Assembly (NCBI GenBank): GCA_905235825.1
Contig: CAJONH010000061.1
Span: forward strand, 1 to 7,147
Origin: Candidatus Gastranaerophilales bacterium
GTDB lineage: Bacteria; Cyanobacteriota; Vampirovibrionia; Gastranaerophilales; Gastranaerophilaceae
DNA length: 7,147 nucleotides
Reading direction: 5' to 3'
The position numbers were made by a program, and so were the translations under genes. The first letter of the stretch is position 1. Each line of letters opens with the position of its first letter. Shown piece after piece: positions 1 through 6,108 of the stretch. The notes below the pieces were generated by a model. That model did not search any database, had not been told where the DNA came from, and saw only the letters and a list, made by a program, of their open reading frames with translations.

Positions 1-240
1 CTTCATCCTGACGGAAACAATATAATAAAACAAGAAAAAGCGGATGATTTAATAAATCAAACGTTTGATTTGTCAATCAAGTTGTCAAAGGATTTCAAAT
101 TTGTACGATGTGATTGGCTGGTATACAAAAACAAACTTTATTTTAACGAACTGACATTTACCCCGTATTCGGGATTTATGAAGTTCGATAAAACGTGGAA
201 TAAAAAACTCGGAAGTTGGATTAATTTAGGAGATAGATAA
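1..240 (+). CDS. TupA-like ATP-grasp protein, C-terminal fragment
   Basis: The reading frame is open from the left edge and ends in TAA at 238-240, giving the last 79 residues of a protein whose start lies outside the window. The fragment contains FKFVRCDWLVYKNKLYFNEL followed by TFTPYSGFMKF and a closing KKLGSWINLG. From family knowledge this matches the C-terminal end of the TupA-like ATP-grasp family (teichuronopeptide biosynthesis TupA relatives). In that family an 'R-D-(8-12 residues)-K-x-Y-F-x-E-L-T-F-x-P-x-S-G-F' block carries the metal/ATP-binding acidic residues. Members usually lie in cell-surface polysaccharide clusters and are presumed to form amide or peptide bonds at the expense of ATP. 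Substrate cannot be told from this fragment. The next gene begins on the base after the stop, so the two are probably cotranscribed. The family call is fairly secure; the pathway is inference. Confidence 0.72.
   Translation, partial: LHPDGNNIIKQEKADDLINQTFDLSIKLSKDFKFVRCDWLVYKNKLYFNELTFTPYSGFMKFDKTWNKKLGSWINLGDR
228..232 (+). promoter_or_regulatory. Shine-Dalgarno of the 92-residue Cys-rich ORF
   Basis: AGGAG lies eight bases before the ATG at 241, inside the last codons of the ATP-grasp gene. Good spacing supports the short ORF as a real, translated gene and fixes its start immediately after the upstream stop codon. Confidence 0.65.
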
Positions 241-519
241 ATGAAATTTGAAGAAATTGAAAATTTAACTAAGGAACAAATTTTTGAACTGTATGATGAC
301 AGTTTTGAAAATTATCTGAGTCCTAATATCCGATATTTTTATGTTACCTGTAACGGATTTTCAGGAACGGGCGGCCCTGCATATAACAGTGCCTCTTGCA
401 GTGCGTATACTCAAATGGTTGGTTATTGTGATACGGCTTGGTATGCGGATGAAAGCGGAAATGTCTGTGACAGAAGCCTGTTTCAAAAAAAATGTGTTCA
501 AAACTGTACAAACAGATAA
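241..519 (+). CDS. small six-cysteine protein, unknown function
   Basis: The product is 92 residues and I do not recognise a family. It has two parts. Residues 1-30 are acidic and helix-like (MKFEEIENLTKEQIFELYDD and following), with no signal peptide or membrane segment. Residues 31-92 are rich in Gly, Ser, Tyr and Asn and hold all six cysteines (37, 53, 63, 76, 85, 89), ending in KKCVQNCTNR. The start is supported by AGGAG at 228-232, and the ATG directly follows the stop of the ATP-grasp gene, implying translational coupling. A terminator follows 41 bases after the stop, so this is the last gene of its transcript. An acidic helical leader plus a Cys/Gly-rich tail is the layout of many ribosomally made peptide precursors, and an ATP-grasp enzyme is a known kind of maturase. 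However, TupA-like enzymes are not typical ones. A metal-binding or disulfide-rich small protein is equally possible. Confidence 0.7.
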   Translation: MKFEEIENLTKEQIFELYDDSFENYLSPNIRYFYVTCNGFSGTGGPAYNSASCSAYTQMVGYCDTAWYADESGNVCDRSLFQKKCVQNCTNR

Positions 520-560
520 TATGCTTGTAAATAAACGTTATTTAATCTATATTTACGTTT

Positions 561-588
561 GCGAAGTTGTAATAACTTCGCTTTTTTT
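561..588 (+). terminator. intrinsic terminator after the Cys-rich ORF
   Basis: A perfect 8-bp stem, GCGAAGTT / AACTTCGC, with a five-base loop is followed directly by seven T. It sits 41 bases past the stop of the Cys-rich gene. The stop codon of the convergent holB lies at 587-589, inside the T tract, so the 3' ends of the two transcripts touch. Read on the minus strand the hairpin is followed by AAACGTAAAT, so it should not terminate holB efficiently. Confidence 0.85.
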
Positions 589-1555
589 ATATTTTTTCCG
601 CAAAATAAAATGCGAGATGCTCATATACTTGTATTTCTTTTACATAAGCTCTCAGCATTCTTTTTGCTTCTTCTGTTTTATTAATATCATTAAATATTTT
701 ATTTGTAAGAAATTTATTATTGATGTTAGATTTTAAGATTTCTATCAAATAAAATTGAATGCAATCGATAATATAAGATGCTTCAAGATTGTTATCAGAT
801 TGGTATTGAAATAAAGATTGAGCAAAATCAAGAGCTGTATCCGAATTAAAAGAAGGGTATTTGTTAAAATATTTACTGAAAAAATCAGTAGAATATTGAC
901 TTTTATGAGAATCCGGTACATAAAAAGCCTGTGACCTTGATACAATGGTTGAAATTAAGTCATTAGTATTATTTGTCAGGAATATAAATGTTATTGCAGA
1001 TGAAGGCTCCTCTATTGATTTAAGCATAGCATTAGCACTCGTTTCAGGAAAACATTTTCCCGTAACTGCCGACGGATACCAGATAAATTCGTCTTTTTCC
1101 ACTTGCGGAGCCGAAAAACCTGTTGTTTTAAATTCTTCGTATTCACTTTTTTCTTTTAAAACAAGTTTTTTTAAATCAGCATTGCAGAAAATAAAAACTC
1201 TTTTGTAATCTGAAGCCGTATAAATTTTATCAAGAATCATTTCCGTTTGTTGAGCTGAAATAACTGTTTTTGTAGTATCTTTTTCATTTTTATTATCTAT
1301 TTTAGATATTGTCATTACGGCAGGATGTTTATTTTCTCTTATCCATCTGCAATTACGGCATTGACAATCATTTTTGCCTTTATTTTCACCTTCCGCCATA
1401 CAGTTTAATTGTCTGGCAAGTTCAAGTGCCATTGCGTATTGGATATAATTATTGCTTCCATAAAAAATTATCGAATGAAACAGTCTGTTCTCTTTTATTG
1501 CTGTTTCAAAAAATTTGCACAAATAAGGGTATTTCAAATCTAAAATGTTATTCAT
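587..1555 (-). CDS. holB: DNA polymerase III delta' subunit (clamp loader)
   Basis: The 322-residue length fits delta', the clamp-loader subunit that with delta and DnaX loads the beta clamp during replication in the cytoplasm. Visible signatures start with the opening helix KFFETAIKENRLFHSIIFYG. The Walker A position is degenerate (GSNNYIQY at 33-40, no GKT), as expected because delta' does not hydrolyse ATP. A zinc-binding Cys set, C52, C64/C66 and C69 (DCQCRNCRWI, then HPAV), follows. Next come FIFCNAD at 121-127, ANAMLKSIEEP at 174-184 and the sensor-1-like block ITFIFLTNN. The SRC motif region reads STIVSRSQAF, with Ser in place of the usual Cys. Between FIFCNAD and ANAMLK there are about 46 residues where the family usually has about ten, so there is an insertion. 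The start codon is preceded by AGGAA only a few bases upstream, which is a short spacing. The gene diverges from rpsE and converges on the Cys-rich ORF. Confidence 0.85.
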   Translation of the reverse strand: MNNILDLKYPYLCKFFETAIKENRLFHSIIFYGSNNYIQYAMALELARQLNCMAEGENKGKNDCQCRNCRWIRENKHPAVMTISKIDNKNEKDTTKTVISAQQTEMILDKIYTASDYKRVFIFCNADLKKLVLKEKSEYEEFKTTGFSAPQVEKDEFIWYPSAVTGKCFPETSANAMLKSIEEPSSAITFIFLTNNTNDLISTIVSRSQAFYVPDSHKSQYSTDFFSKYFNKYPSFNSDTALDFAQSLFQYQSDNNLEASYIIDCIQFYLIEILKSNINNKFLTNKIFNDINKTEEAKRMLRAYVKEIQVYEHLAFYFAEKI

Positions 1556-1569
1556 ATTTCCTAGAATTT

Positions 1570-1575
1570 ATTGTA
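1570..1575 (-). promoter_or_regulatory. possible extended -10 of holB
   Basis: On the minus strand TGGTACAAT reads as an extended -10 element (TG-N-TACAAT). A start about seven bases downstream would leave a leader of only about eight bases before the holB ATG. No convincing -35 box is present. In DNA this AT-rich such matches are common, so this is a weak call. Confidence 0.2.
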
Positions 1576-1635
1576 CCATGATTTATGAATTGAAATAAAT
1601 TTATATACAAATCAGTTAACTTATTGTAATAGGTA

Positions 1636-1663
1636 TTGCATACATTTTTTTTTGTAATATGAT
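1636..1663 (+). promoter_or_regulatory. candidate promoter of rpsE-rpmD-rplO-secY
   Basis: TTGCAT at 1636-1641 and TATGAT at 1658-1663 are separated by 16 bases, giving a half-matched -35 and a good -10 box. The spacer contains nine consecutive T. A promoter is expected somewhere in 1582-1791 because rpsE is the first gene of its block and the upstream gene runs the other way. Transcription from here would give a leader of about 120 bases before rpsE, for which I see no recognised ribosomal-protein leader structure. The rest of 1582-1791 is AT-rich and shows nothing else I can support. Confidence 0.28.
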
Positions 1664-1777
1664 ATTAATGTCAGAAAAAGTAAAAAATCCTTATAACATG
1701 TGTAGTGCTAATGTTTTAGATTAACCCAAAATATAGTACATAAATTCATGTTTTTTGTTTTTTAGGATAACATTATA

Positions 1778-1783
1778 GAAAGG
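1778..1783 (+). promoter_or_regulatory. Shine-Dalgarno fixing the GTG start of rpsE
   Basis: GAAAGG lies eight bases before GTG at 1792. No ATG in frame offers an alternative upstream, and the S5 core begins only about 25 residues in, so this site decides for the GTG start and the lysine-rich N-terminal extension. Confidence 0.6.
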
Positions 1784-1791
1784 CAATTACA

Positions 1792-2334
1792 GTGGAAGAA
1801 ACTAAAGCAAAAAGTAAGAAAAAGAAAATTGAAACTGTGACGGAAGCTCCTCAACAAACAGAGTGGAAAGAACAGGTAATTCAAGTAAGACGTGTAACAA
1901 AGGTTGTAAAGGGCGGAAAGAAATTAAGTTTCAGAGCAATCGTTGTTGTTGGTAATAAGAACGGACAAGTCGGTGTAGGTTGTGCTAAAGCAGCAGAAGT
2001 TATTATTGCTATCCAAAAAGCTGTTGCAGAAGGAAGAAAAAATTTAATTAATGTTCCTATCTTCCAAACAACAATACCTCATCCTATAACAGGAAGATCA
2101 GGTGCCGGCAGTGTTATGTTAAGACCTGCTTCGCAAGGTACAGGAGTTATCGCAGGCGGTGCTGTTCGTGCAGTACTTGAACTTGCAGGTATCGAAAATA
2201 TATTAAGCAAATCATTAGGTTCAAAATCTCCGTTGAATGCTGCTAATGCTACATTAGATGCACTTCAATCATTGAAACCTTTTGATATTGTTGCAAAAAG
2301 ACGTGGTATATCAATTAAGACAATGTTAAATTAA
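1792..2334 (+). CDS. rpsE: 30S ribosomal protein S5
   Basis: The product is 180 residues. Residues 1-24 form a Lys/Glu/Gln-rich extension. The S5 double-stranded-RNA-binding domain follows (WKEQVIQVRRVTKVVKGGKK from 25, then LSFRAIVVVGNKNGQVGVG). After a short linker, the C-terminal S5 fold contains IPHPITGRSGAGSVMLRPA and GTGVIAGGAVRAVLELAG, both family hallmarks. S5 sits at the decoding side of the small subunit and contributes to translational fidelity and helicase activity at mRNA entry. The spectinomycin-loop region VTKVVKGGKK looks wild type. Translation starts at GTG with GAAAGG eight bases upstream. The gene opens the rpsE-rpmD-rplO-secY block; the usual upstream neighbour rplR is missing here. 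Sequence similarity by eye is closest to cyanobacterial S5. Confidence 0.97.
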   Translation: MEETKAKSKKKKIETVTEAPQQTEWKEQVIQVRRVTKVVKGGKKLSFRAIVVVGNKNGQVGVGCAKAAEVIIAIQKAVAEGRKNLINVPIFQTTIPHPITGRSGAGSVMLRPASQGTGVIAGGAVRAVLELAGIENILSKSLGSKSPLNAANATLDALQSLKPFDIVAKRRGISIKTMLN

Positions 2335-2346
2335 GAGGGTTGAATA

Positions 2347-2535
2347 ATGGCTGAAGATAAAAAGAAAATAAAAATAACACTGGTAAGAAGTCTTATCGGT
2401 TCAACTCAAAAACAAATCAGAGTTGCAAAAGCTCTCGGTTTGACAAAAACAAATCAAACCGTTGAACACGAAAATACTCCAATTGTGATGGGTATGGTAA
2501 AAGCTATTCCTCACTTGTTAAAAGTTTCGGAATAA
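2347..2535 (+). CDS. rpmD: 50S ribosomal protein L30
   Basis: The 62-residue length is typical of bacterial L30, a small protein of the large subunit. The diagnostic pattern is intact: KIKITLVRSLIGSTQKQIRV, then KALGLTKTNQTVEHENTP, then a closing helix MVKAIPHLLKV. It lies 12 bases after rpsE, with GAGGG at 2335-2339 seven bases before its ATG, and 37 bases before rplO, the standard spc-operon order. I recall that photosynthetic Cyanobacteria lack rpmD, so its presence beside cyanobacterial-looking S5 and SecY helps place the organism outside that group. Confidence 0.95.
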   Translation: MAEDKKKIKITLVRSLIGSTQKQIRVAKALGLTKTNQTVEHENTPIVMGMVKAIPHLLKVSE

Positions 2536-2572
2536 TTTTTTCGATATAACGAAAGGTAAAAAGGTAATAAAA

Positions 2573-3025
2573 ATGTCAGATAGAATTAGATTAGAAGATT
2601 TAAGACCGGCTGATGGTGCAAACGGCAAAATCAAAAGAGTAGGCAGAGGCCGTTCTTCAGGCTGGGGTAAAACATCTTGCCGAGGTAACAACGGGGAAGG
2701 TCAAAGAGCAGGACGTTCTTCAAAAAGAGGTTTTGAAGGCGGTCAGATGCCGGGATACAGACAAATGCCTAAATTAAAAGGATTTAAAAATTTTAATGCA
2801 GTTTTAACAGGAAGCATAAATGTTTCTGACCTTGAAAATATTGATGCTGATTTAATTACATTAGAAGTATTGCAAAAATCAGGAAAAATTTCAGATAAAG
2901 TTGAAGTTTTAAGAGTATTAGGCAATGGTGAAATAAAAAAAGCAGTTAAAGTAAGTGCAAATTATTTTACTGAATCAGCTAAAGAGAAAATAGAAAAAGC
3001 AGGCGGAAAGGCTCAGTTAATATAA
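2573..3025 (+). CDS. rplO: 50S ribosomal protein L15
   Basis: The 150-residue protein matches L15, an early-middle assembly protein of the large subunit. It starts with the conserved RLEDLRPADG. The long basic, glycine-rich extension follows (VGRGRSSGWGKTSCRG, then RAGRSSKRGFEGGQMPGYRQ, then MPKLKGFKN at about 66-74). The globular domain ends with VKVSANYFTESAKEKIEKAG, the canonical C-terminal helix. AAGG at 2561-2564 is eight bases before ATG; a second GAAAGG at 2551-2556 is too far to be the main site. Its stop codon overlaps the secY start by one base. The Trp and Cys in GWGKTSCRG differ from the common GLGKTAGRG form but lie in a variable part of the motif. Confidence 0.96.
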   Translation: MSDRIRLEDLRPADGANGKIKRVGRGRSSGWGKTSCRGNNGEGQRAGRSSKRGFEGGQMPGYRQMPKLKGFKNFNAVLTGSINVSDLENIDADLITLEVLQKSGKISDKVEVLRVLGNGEIKKAVKVSANYFTESAKEKIEKAGGKAQLI

Positions 3026-4368
3026 TGCAGCAATATACTCCAAATCAGCAAAATTTGCAGGCTATGTTGTCAAATCTTAATGTTGCGGGTTTGAAAACAA
3101 AAATTATTTTTACACTTGCAATGATTGCAGTTTTCAGATTGTGTGCACAGCTGCCGTTGTTTGGTATTGATGCTGATACCTTTGCAAATTTGGCTGCAGC
3201 GAACAATTTAATCGGATTTTTGGATATGTTCTCGGGCGGAGCTTTGGGCAGTGTTTCAATTATAGCTCTAGGCATCGGACCTTATATTACATCATCAATT
3301 ATTATGCAGTTATTGGCGGTTGTAATTCCCCACCTTGAACAGCTTCAAAAAGAAGAAGGCGAAGCAGGAAGAAGAAAATTATCGCAGTATACACGTATAT
3401 TTACTATTGTTATTGCGGCAGTTCAAGCTCTAGTTTTTGTAGTTTATCTTTTAAAAACTGCAAGAAGTGCCATAATGCCCGATGTAAATATTACGGTATT
3501 TGCAATAGGTTCGGTAGTTATATTAACGGCAGGTTCCGCTTTTACAATGTGGATGGCTGAACTGATGACCGAAAGAGGTATCGGTAACGGTGCTTCTATG
3601 CTTATTTTTTGCGGTATTATATCTAAAATTCCTTTTTATGCGAATAATACTGCTAAATTAGTTACGGGAAATGCTTCACTGCAGCCGGGACTGTTGCTTT
3701 TACTTGCAATTTTTACGGCAACAATGATTTTGATTGTAATTATGCATGAAGCTGCAAGAAAAGTTATTATTGTTAATCCTCGAAGACAGGTTGGAAATAA
3801 AGTTTATGGCGGCACAAACACGTTTATTCCGTTTAAACTTAATCCCGGAGGTGTTATGCCGATTATTTTTGCAATTGCAATTTTATTATTTCCAACGACA
3901 ATAATGGATTTATTAAGACAGGTTAATGTTGGTAACGAACAGTTACAAAATATTATTGTATCTGTTGCAAACTTTTTAAATCCGTCAGGTGTTGCTTATG
4001 AAATAATATATTTCTTGCTTATATTTGGTTTAACGTTTTTCTATGCATCTATCATTCCGAATTTACAGCCTAAAGAAATTGCTACTAACCTAAAAAAATA
4101 CGGCAGTTCAATTCCCGGAATTAAACCCGGAAAACCTACAGCTGAAGCACTTGATAGAATTTTAAGTAAAACAACCTTTATAGGTGCATTGGGTTTGGCA
4201 ATTGTTGCTTTAATTCCTTCAATAGCTTGTAAAATTACTCATATTACAACCCTGCAGGGAATTGGTGCTACCTCTTTAATAATTATGGTTGGTGTTGCAC
4301 TTGATTTTATCAATCAGGTAAGAACGAATTTATTACCCAAAAATTATGAAAGTTTTTTAAGGCAATAA
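3025..4368 (+). CDS. secY: protein translocase subunit SecY
   Basis: SecY forms the membrane channel through which SecA or the ribosome pushes unfolded proteins, with SecE and SecG. The 447-residue length is normal and about ten hydrophobic segments are visible. In order there is a cytoplasmic N-terminus and TM1 (KIIFTLAMIAVFRLCAQLPL). The plug region NLIGFLDMFSGGALG comes next, then TM2 (ALGIGPYITSSIIMQLL). The cytoplasmic LQKEEGEAGRRKLSQYTR loop is followed by MWMAELMTERGIGNGASM, then RRQVGNKVYGGTNTFIPFKL, then NPGGVMPIIFA. The C-terminal SecA/ribosome-contact loop is KKYGSSIPGIKPGKPTAEAL, and the protein ends YESFLRQ. Its ATG shares one base with the rplO stop (TAATG). The nearest SD-like GGAAAGG is 13 bases away, so translation is probably coupled to rplO. 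It closes the block; adk, map and infA, which usually follow, are not here. A terminator lies just downstream. Confidence 0.97.
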   Translation: MQQYTPNQQNLQAMLSNLNVAGLKTKIIFTLAMIAVFRLCAQLPLFGIDADTFANLAAANNLIGFLDMFSGGALGSVSIIALGIGPYITSSIIMQLLAVVIPHLEQLQKEEGEAGRRKLSQYTRIFTIVIAAVQALVFVVYLLKTARSAIMPDVNITVFAIGSVVILTAGSAFTMWMAELMTERGIGNGASMLIFCGIISKIPFYANNTAKLVTGNASLQPGLLLLLAIFTATMILIVIMHEAARKVIIVNPRRQVGNKVYGGTNTFIPFKLNPGGVMPIIFAIAILLFPTTIMDLLRQVNVGNEQLQNIIVSVANFLNPSGVAYEIIYFLLIFGLTFFYASIIPNLQPKEIATNLKKYGSSIPGIKPGKPTAEALDRILSKTTFIGALGLAIVALIPSIACKITHITTLQGIGATSLIIMVGVALDFINQVRTNLLPKNYESFLRQ

Positions 4369-4388
4369 TTTCGTAATAATCTCTAAAT

Positions 4389-4420
4389 AAAAAAACTACC
4401 GTTTTATCGGTAGTTTTTTT
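4389..4420. terminator. bidirectional terminator between secY and purH
   Basis: The stem AAACTACCG / CGGTAGTTT with a six-base TTTTAT loop is flanked by an A run on the left and a T run on the right. Each strand therefore reads a GC-containing hairpin followed by a U tract. It lies 20 bases after the secY stop and 20 bases after the purH stop on the other strand, serving both convergent transcripts. Confidence 0.9.
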
Positions 4421-4439
4421 ATTCAAAATTTTAGCTTGT

Positions 4440-5975
4440 TTAATGTCTAAAATGTCTTATGCCGGTAGTTATCATAGCTATATTATATTTATCGGCTGTT
4501 TTTATTACTTCATCATCTTTAATACTTCCGCCCGGCTGGATAATAGCGGCAATTCTACCTTGAGCTGCAACCTGAATGTTATCAATCGCAGGGAAAAATC
4601 CATCAGAAGCTGCTACGGCATCTTTTGAACCGTCACAGGCCTTATTTAATGCAATTTCAAAAGCATCAACTCTGCTCGTTTGACCTTGTCCTATACCTAT
4701 TGCTTTAAAATTCTTTGCAATTACAATAGCATTAGATTTAGCATGTTTTGCGATTTTCCAAGCAAAAATCATATCTTCTACCATTTCAGCCGTTGGTTTT
4801 GCTTTTGTTACAACTTTGAAATTATCTTTGTCAAGCTCACCTTTATCTGCTGTTTGAACGAGTGTTCCATAAGGTGTAATCCTTATTTCTTGTGTCAGAT
4901 GATTTTTGTATTCTTCTAATGATGTATTTAGTTTAATAACTCTCAAATTTTTCTTTGTTTTTAAGAGTTCAAGGGCTTTTTGCGTATAATCGGGGGCAAT
5001 AATAACTTCTAAAAACATTGAAGAAAGCTGCTTTGCCGTATTTTCACCAACTTTTTGAGTAAAGCCGACTATACCGCCAAAAGCACTCAATGGGTCGCAA
5101 TCGAGAGCTTTTTCCCATGCTTCATTAATATCTTTACCCAATGCGGCACCACATGGAGTATTATGTTTAATTATCACACATCCTGCCACATCAAAAAACT
5201 CACTTAAAATATTTGTGCAGGCACTTGCATCTAATATATTGTTATAAGAAAGCTCTTTACCGTTTAAAACTTCATAATCTATTGTATTATTTGTATAATA
5301 TATTCCTGCCTCCTGATGCGGATTTTCTCCGTATCTTAAATTTTTAGCTTTTTTTATATTAAGTGAAAAATAATTATCACTATCTTCTTCAAATCTGTTG
5401 GAAAGTTCGTGTAATATTTTTGTATCAAAATCAAGAGTTTTTTCAAATACTTTAAGTGCATATTCACGTCTTAATTTTAATGAACACTCGCCGTTATGTT
5501 CTTCTAAATCAGATAGAACTTCATTATACTGATTAGGTGATGATACAGCTAAAACTCTCTTGTTATTTTTTGCGGCAGCTCGTAACATAGATGGCCCGCC
5601 AATATCTATAGTATTTGTTAATTCTGTTTCTTCAACCCCTTTGGTAACAGCTTCTTCAAAAGGATAGAAATTTACTACAACCATATCAAAAAGTTTTATA
5701 TTTTCTTTTTCTATATCGGATTTTTCTTTTTCATTATTCAAATCGGCAAGAATTCCTGCAAAAACATCGGGATACAGTGTTTTAACTTTTCCGTTGATTA
5801 ACTGTCTTTTACCTGTAATTTCAGATATTTCTTTAGCCTTAATATTATTTTCTTTTAATAAATCAAATGTTGAACCGGTTGCAACTATTTCGTAATTATA
5901 TTTTGAAACCAATTCTTGGGCAAATTCCACAAGTTTATCTTTATTATATACGCTTATTAATGCTCTTTTTGTCAT
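4440..5975 (-). CDS. purH: bifunctional AICAR transformylase / IMP cyclohydrolase
   Basis: PurH carries out the last two steps of purine synthesis: formyl transfer from 10-formyl-THF to AICAR, then ring closure to IMP. The 511 residues cover both domains. The N-terminal cyclohydrolase (MGS-like) domain has RALISVYNKDKLVEFA, ATGST, GKVKTLYP at 62-69, NFYPFEE around Y104, and DIGGPSMLRAAAKN at 124-137. The transformylase domain has RYGENPHQ at 214-221, KELSYNNILDA, the catalytic Lys-His in IIKHNTPCGAA (K270, H271) and DPLSAFGGI. It also has GIGQGQTSRVDAF, AAIIQPGGSIKDDEV and the terminal TTGIRHFRH. Two usual positions vary: GRVKTLHP is GKVKTLYP, and KHxNPCG is KHNTPCG. GGGGA at 5985-5989 is nine bases before ATG. 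Terminators on both sides suggest a single-gene transcript. Confidence 0.97.
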   Translation of the reverse strand: MTKRALISVYNKDKLVEFAQELVSKYNYEIVATGSTFDLLKENNIKAKEISEITGKRQLINGKVKTLYPDVFAGILADLNNEKEKSDIEKENIKLFDMVVVNFYPFEEAVTKGVEETELTNTIDIGGPSMLRAAAKNNKRVLAVSSPNQYNEVLSDLEEHNGECSLKLRREYALKVFEKTLDFDTKILHELSNRFEEDSDNYFSLNIKKAKNLRYGENPHQEAGIYYTNNTIDYEVLNGKELSYNNILDASACTNILSEFFDVAGCVIIKHNTPCGAALGKDINEAWEKALDCDPLSAFGGIVGFTQKVGENTAKQLSSMFLEVIIAPDYTQKALELLKTKKNLRVIKLNTSLEEYKNHLTQEIRITPYGTLVQTADKGELDKDNFKVVTKAKPTAEMVEDMIFAWKIAKHAKSNAIVIAKNFKAIGIGQGQTSRVDAFEIALNKACDGSKDAVAASDGFFPAIDNIQVAAQGRIAAIIQPGGSIKDDEVIKTADKYNIAMITTGIRHFRH

Positions 5976-6002
5976 TTTATAATGTCCCCTTTTATTAATT
6001 TA

Positions 6003-6013
6003 ATTATATTATA
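6003..6013 (-). promoter_or_regulatory. possible -10 boxes of purH
   Basis: On the minus strand two overlapping TATAAT hexamers occur in TATAATATAAT, 28-38 bases before the purH start codon and just beyond the terminator of the upstream gene. The region where a -35 would fall is the T tract of that terminator and has no good TTGACA match. A purH promoter must lie near here if the upstream terminator works. Confidence 0.35.
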
Positions 6014-6017
6014 AATA

Positions 6018-6050
6018 AAAAATACAAAAAAAGCTGCCGAATGGCAGCTT
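6018..6050 (-). terminator. intrinsic terminator of the coiled-coil protein gene
   Basis: On the minus strand the 8-bp stem AAGCTGCC / GGCAGCTT with a four-base loop is followed by a T-rich tract (TTTTTTGTATTTTTTATTT). It lies about 60 bases past the stop of the 169-residue gene and ahead of purH, separating their transcripts. The + strand side has no T run, so it is one-directional. Confidence 0.85.
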
Positions 6051-6108
6051 CCTTGTGTTGTCAGTTAATTTAGGGAGATTTATAAGGGATATTGGTTAAA
6101 ATTTTATT

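Noticed and set aside
341..736. 131-codon + strand ORF overlapping the Cys-rich gene and the terminator
   Set aside because: It runs out of frame through the Cys-rich ORF, through the terminator hairpin and T tract, and into the antisense of holB; its translation is low-complexity Phe/Ile/Tyr. No Shine-Dalgarno sequence.
945..1581. + strand ORFs opposite holB (945-1208, 1309-1581)
   Set aside because: They are antisense shadows of a clearly recognisable delta' gene, with no ribosome-binding sites or family motifs.
1582..1791. Ribosomal-protein leader, riboswitch or small RNA gene before rpsE
   Set aside because: I looked for stable hairpins and known leader motifs and saw only AT-rich sequence with weak promoter-like elements.
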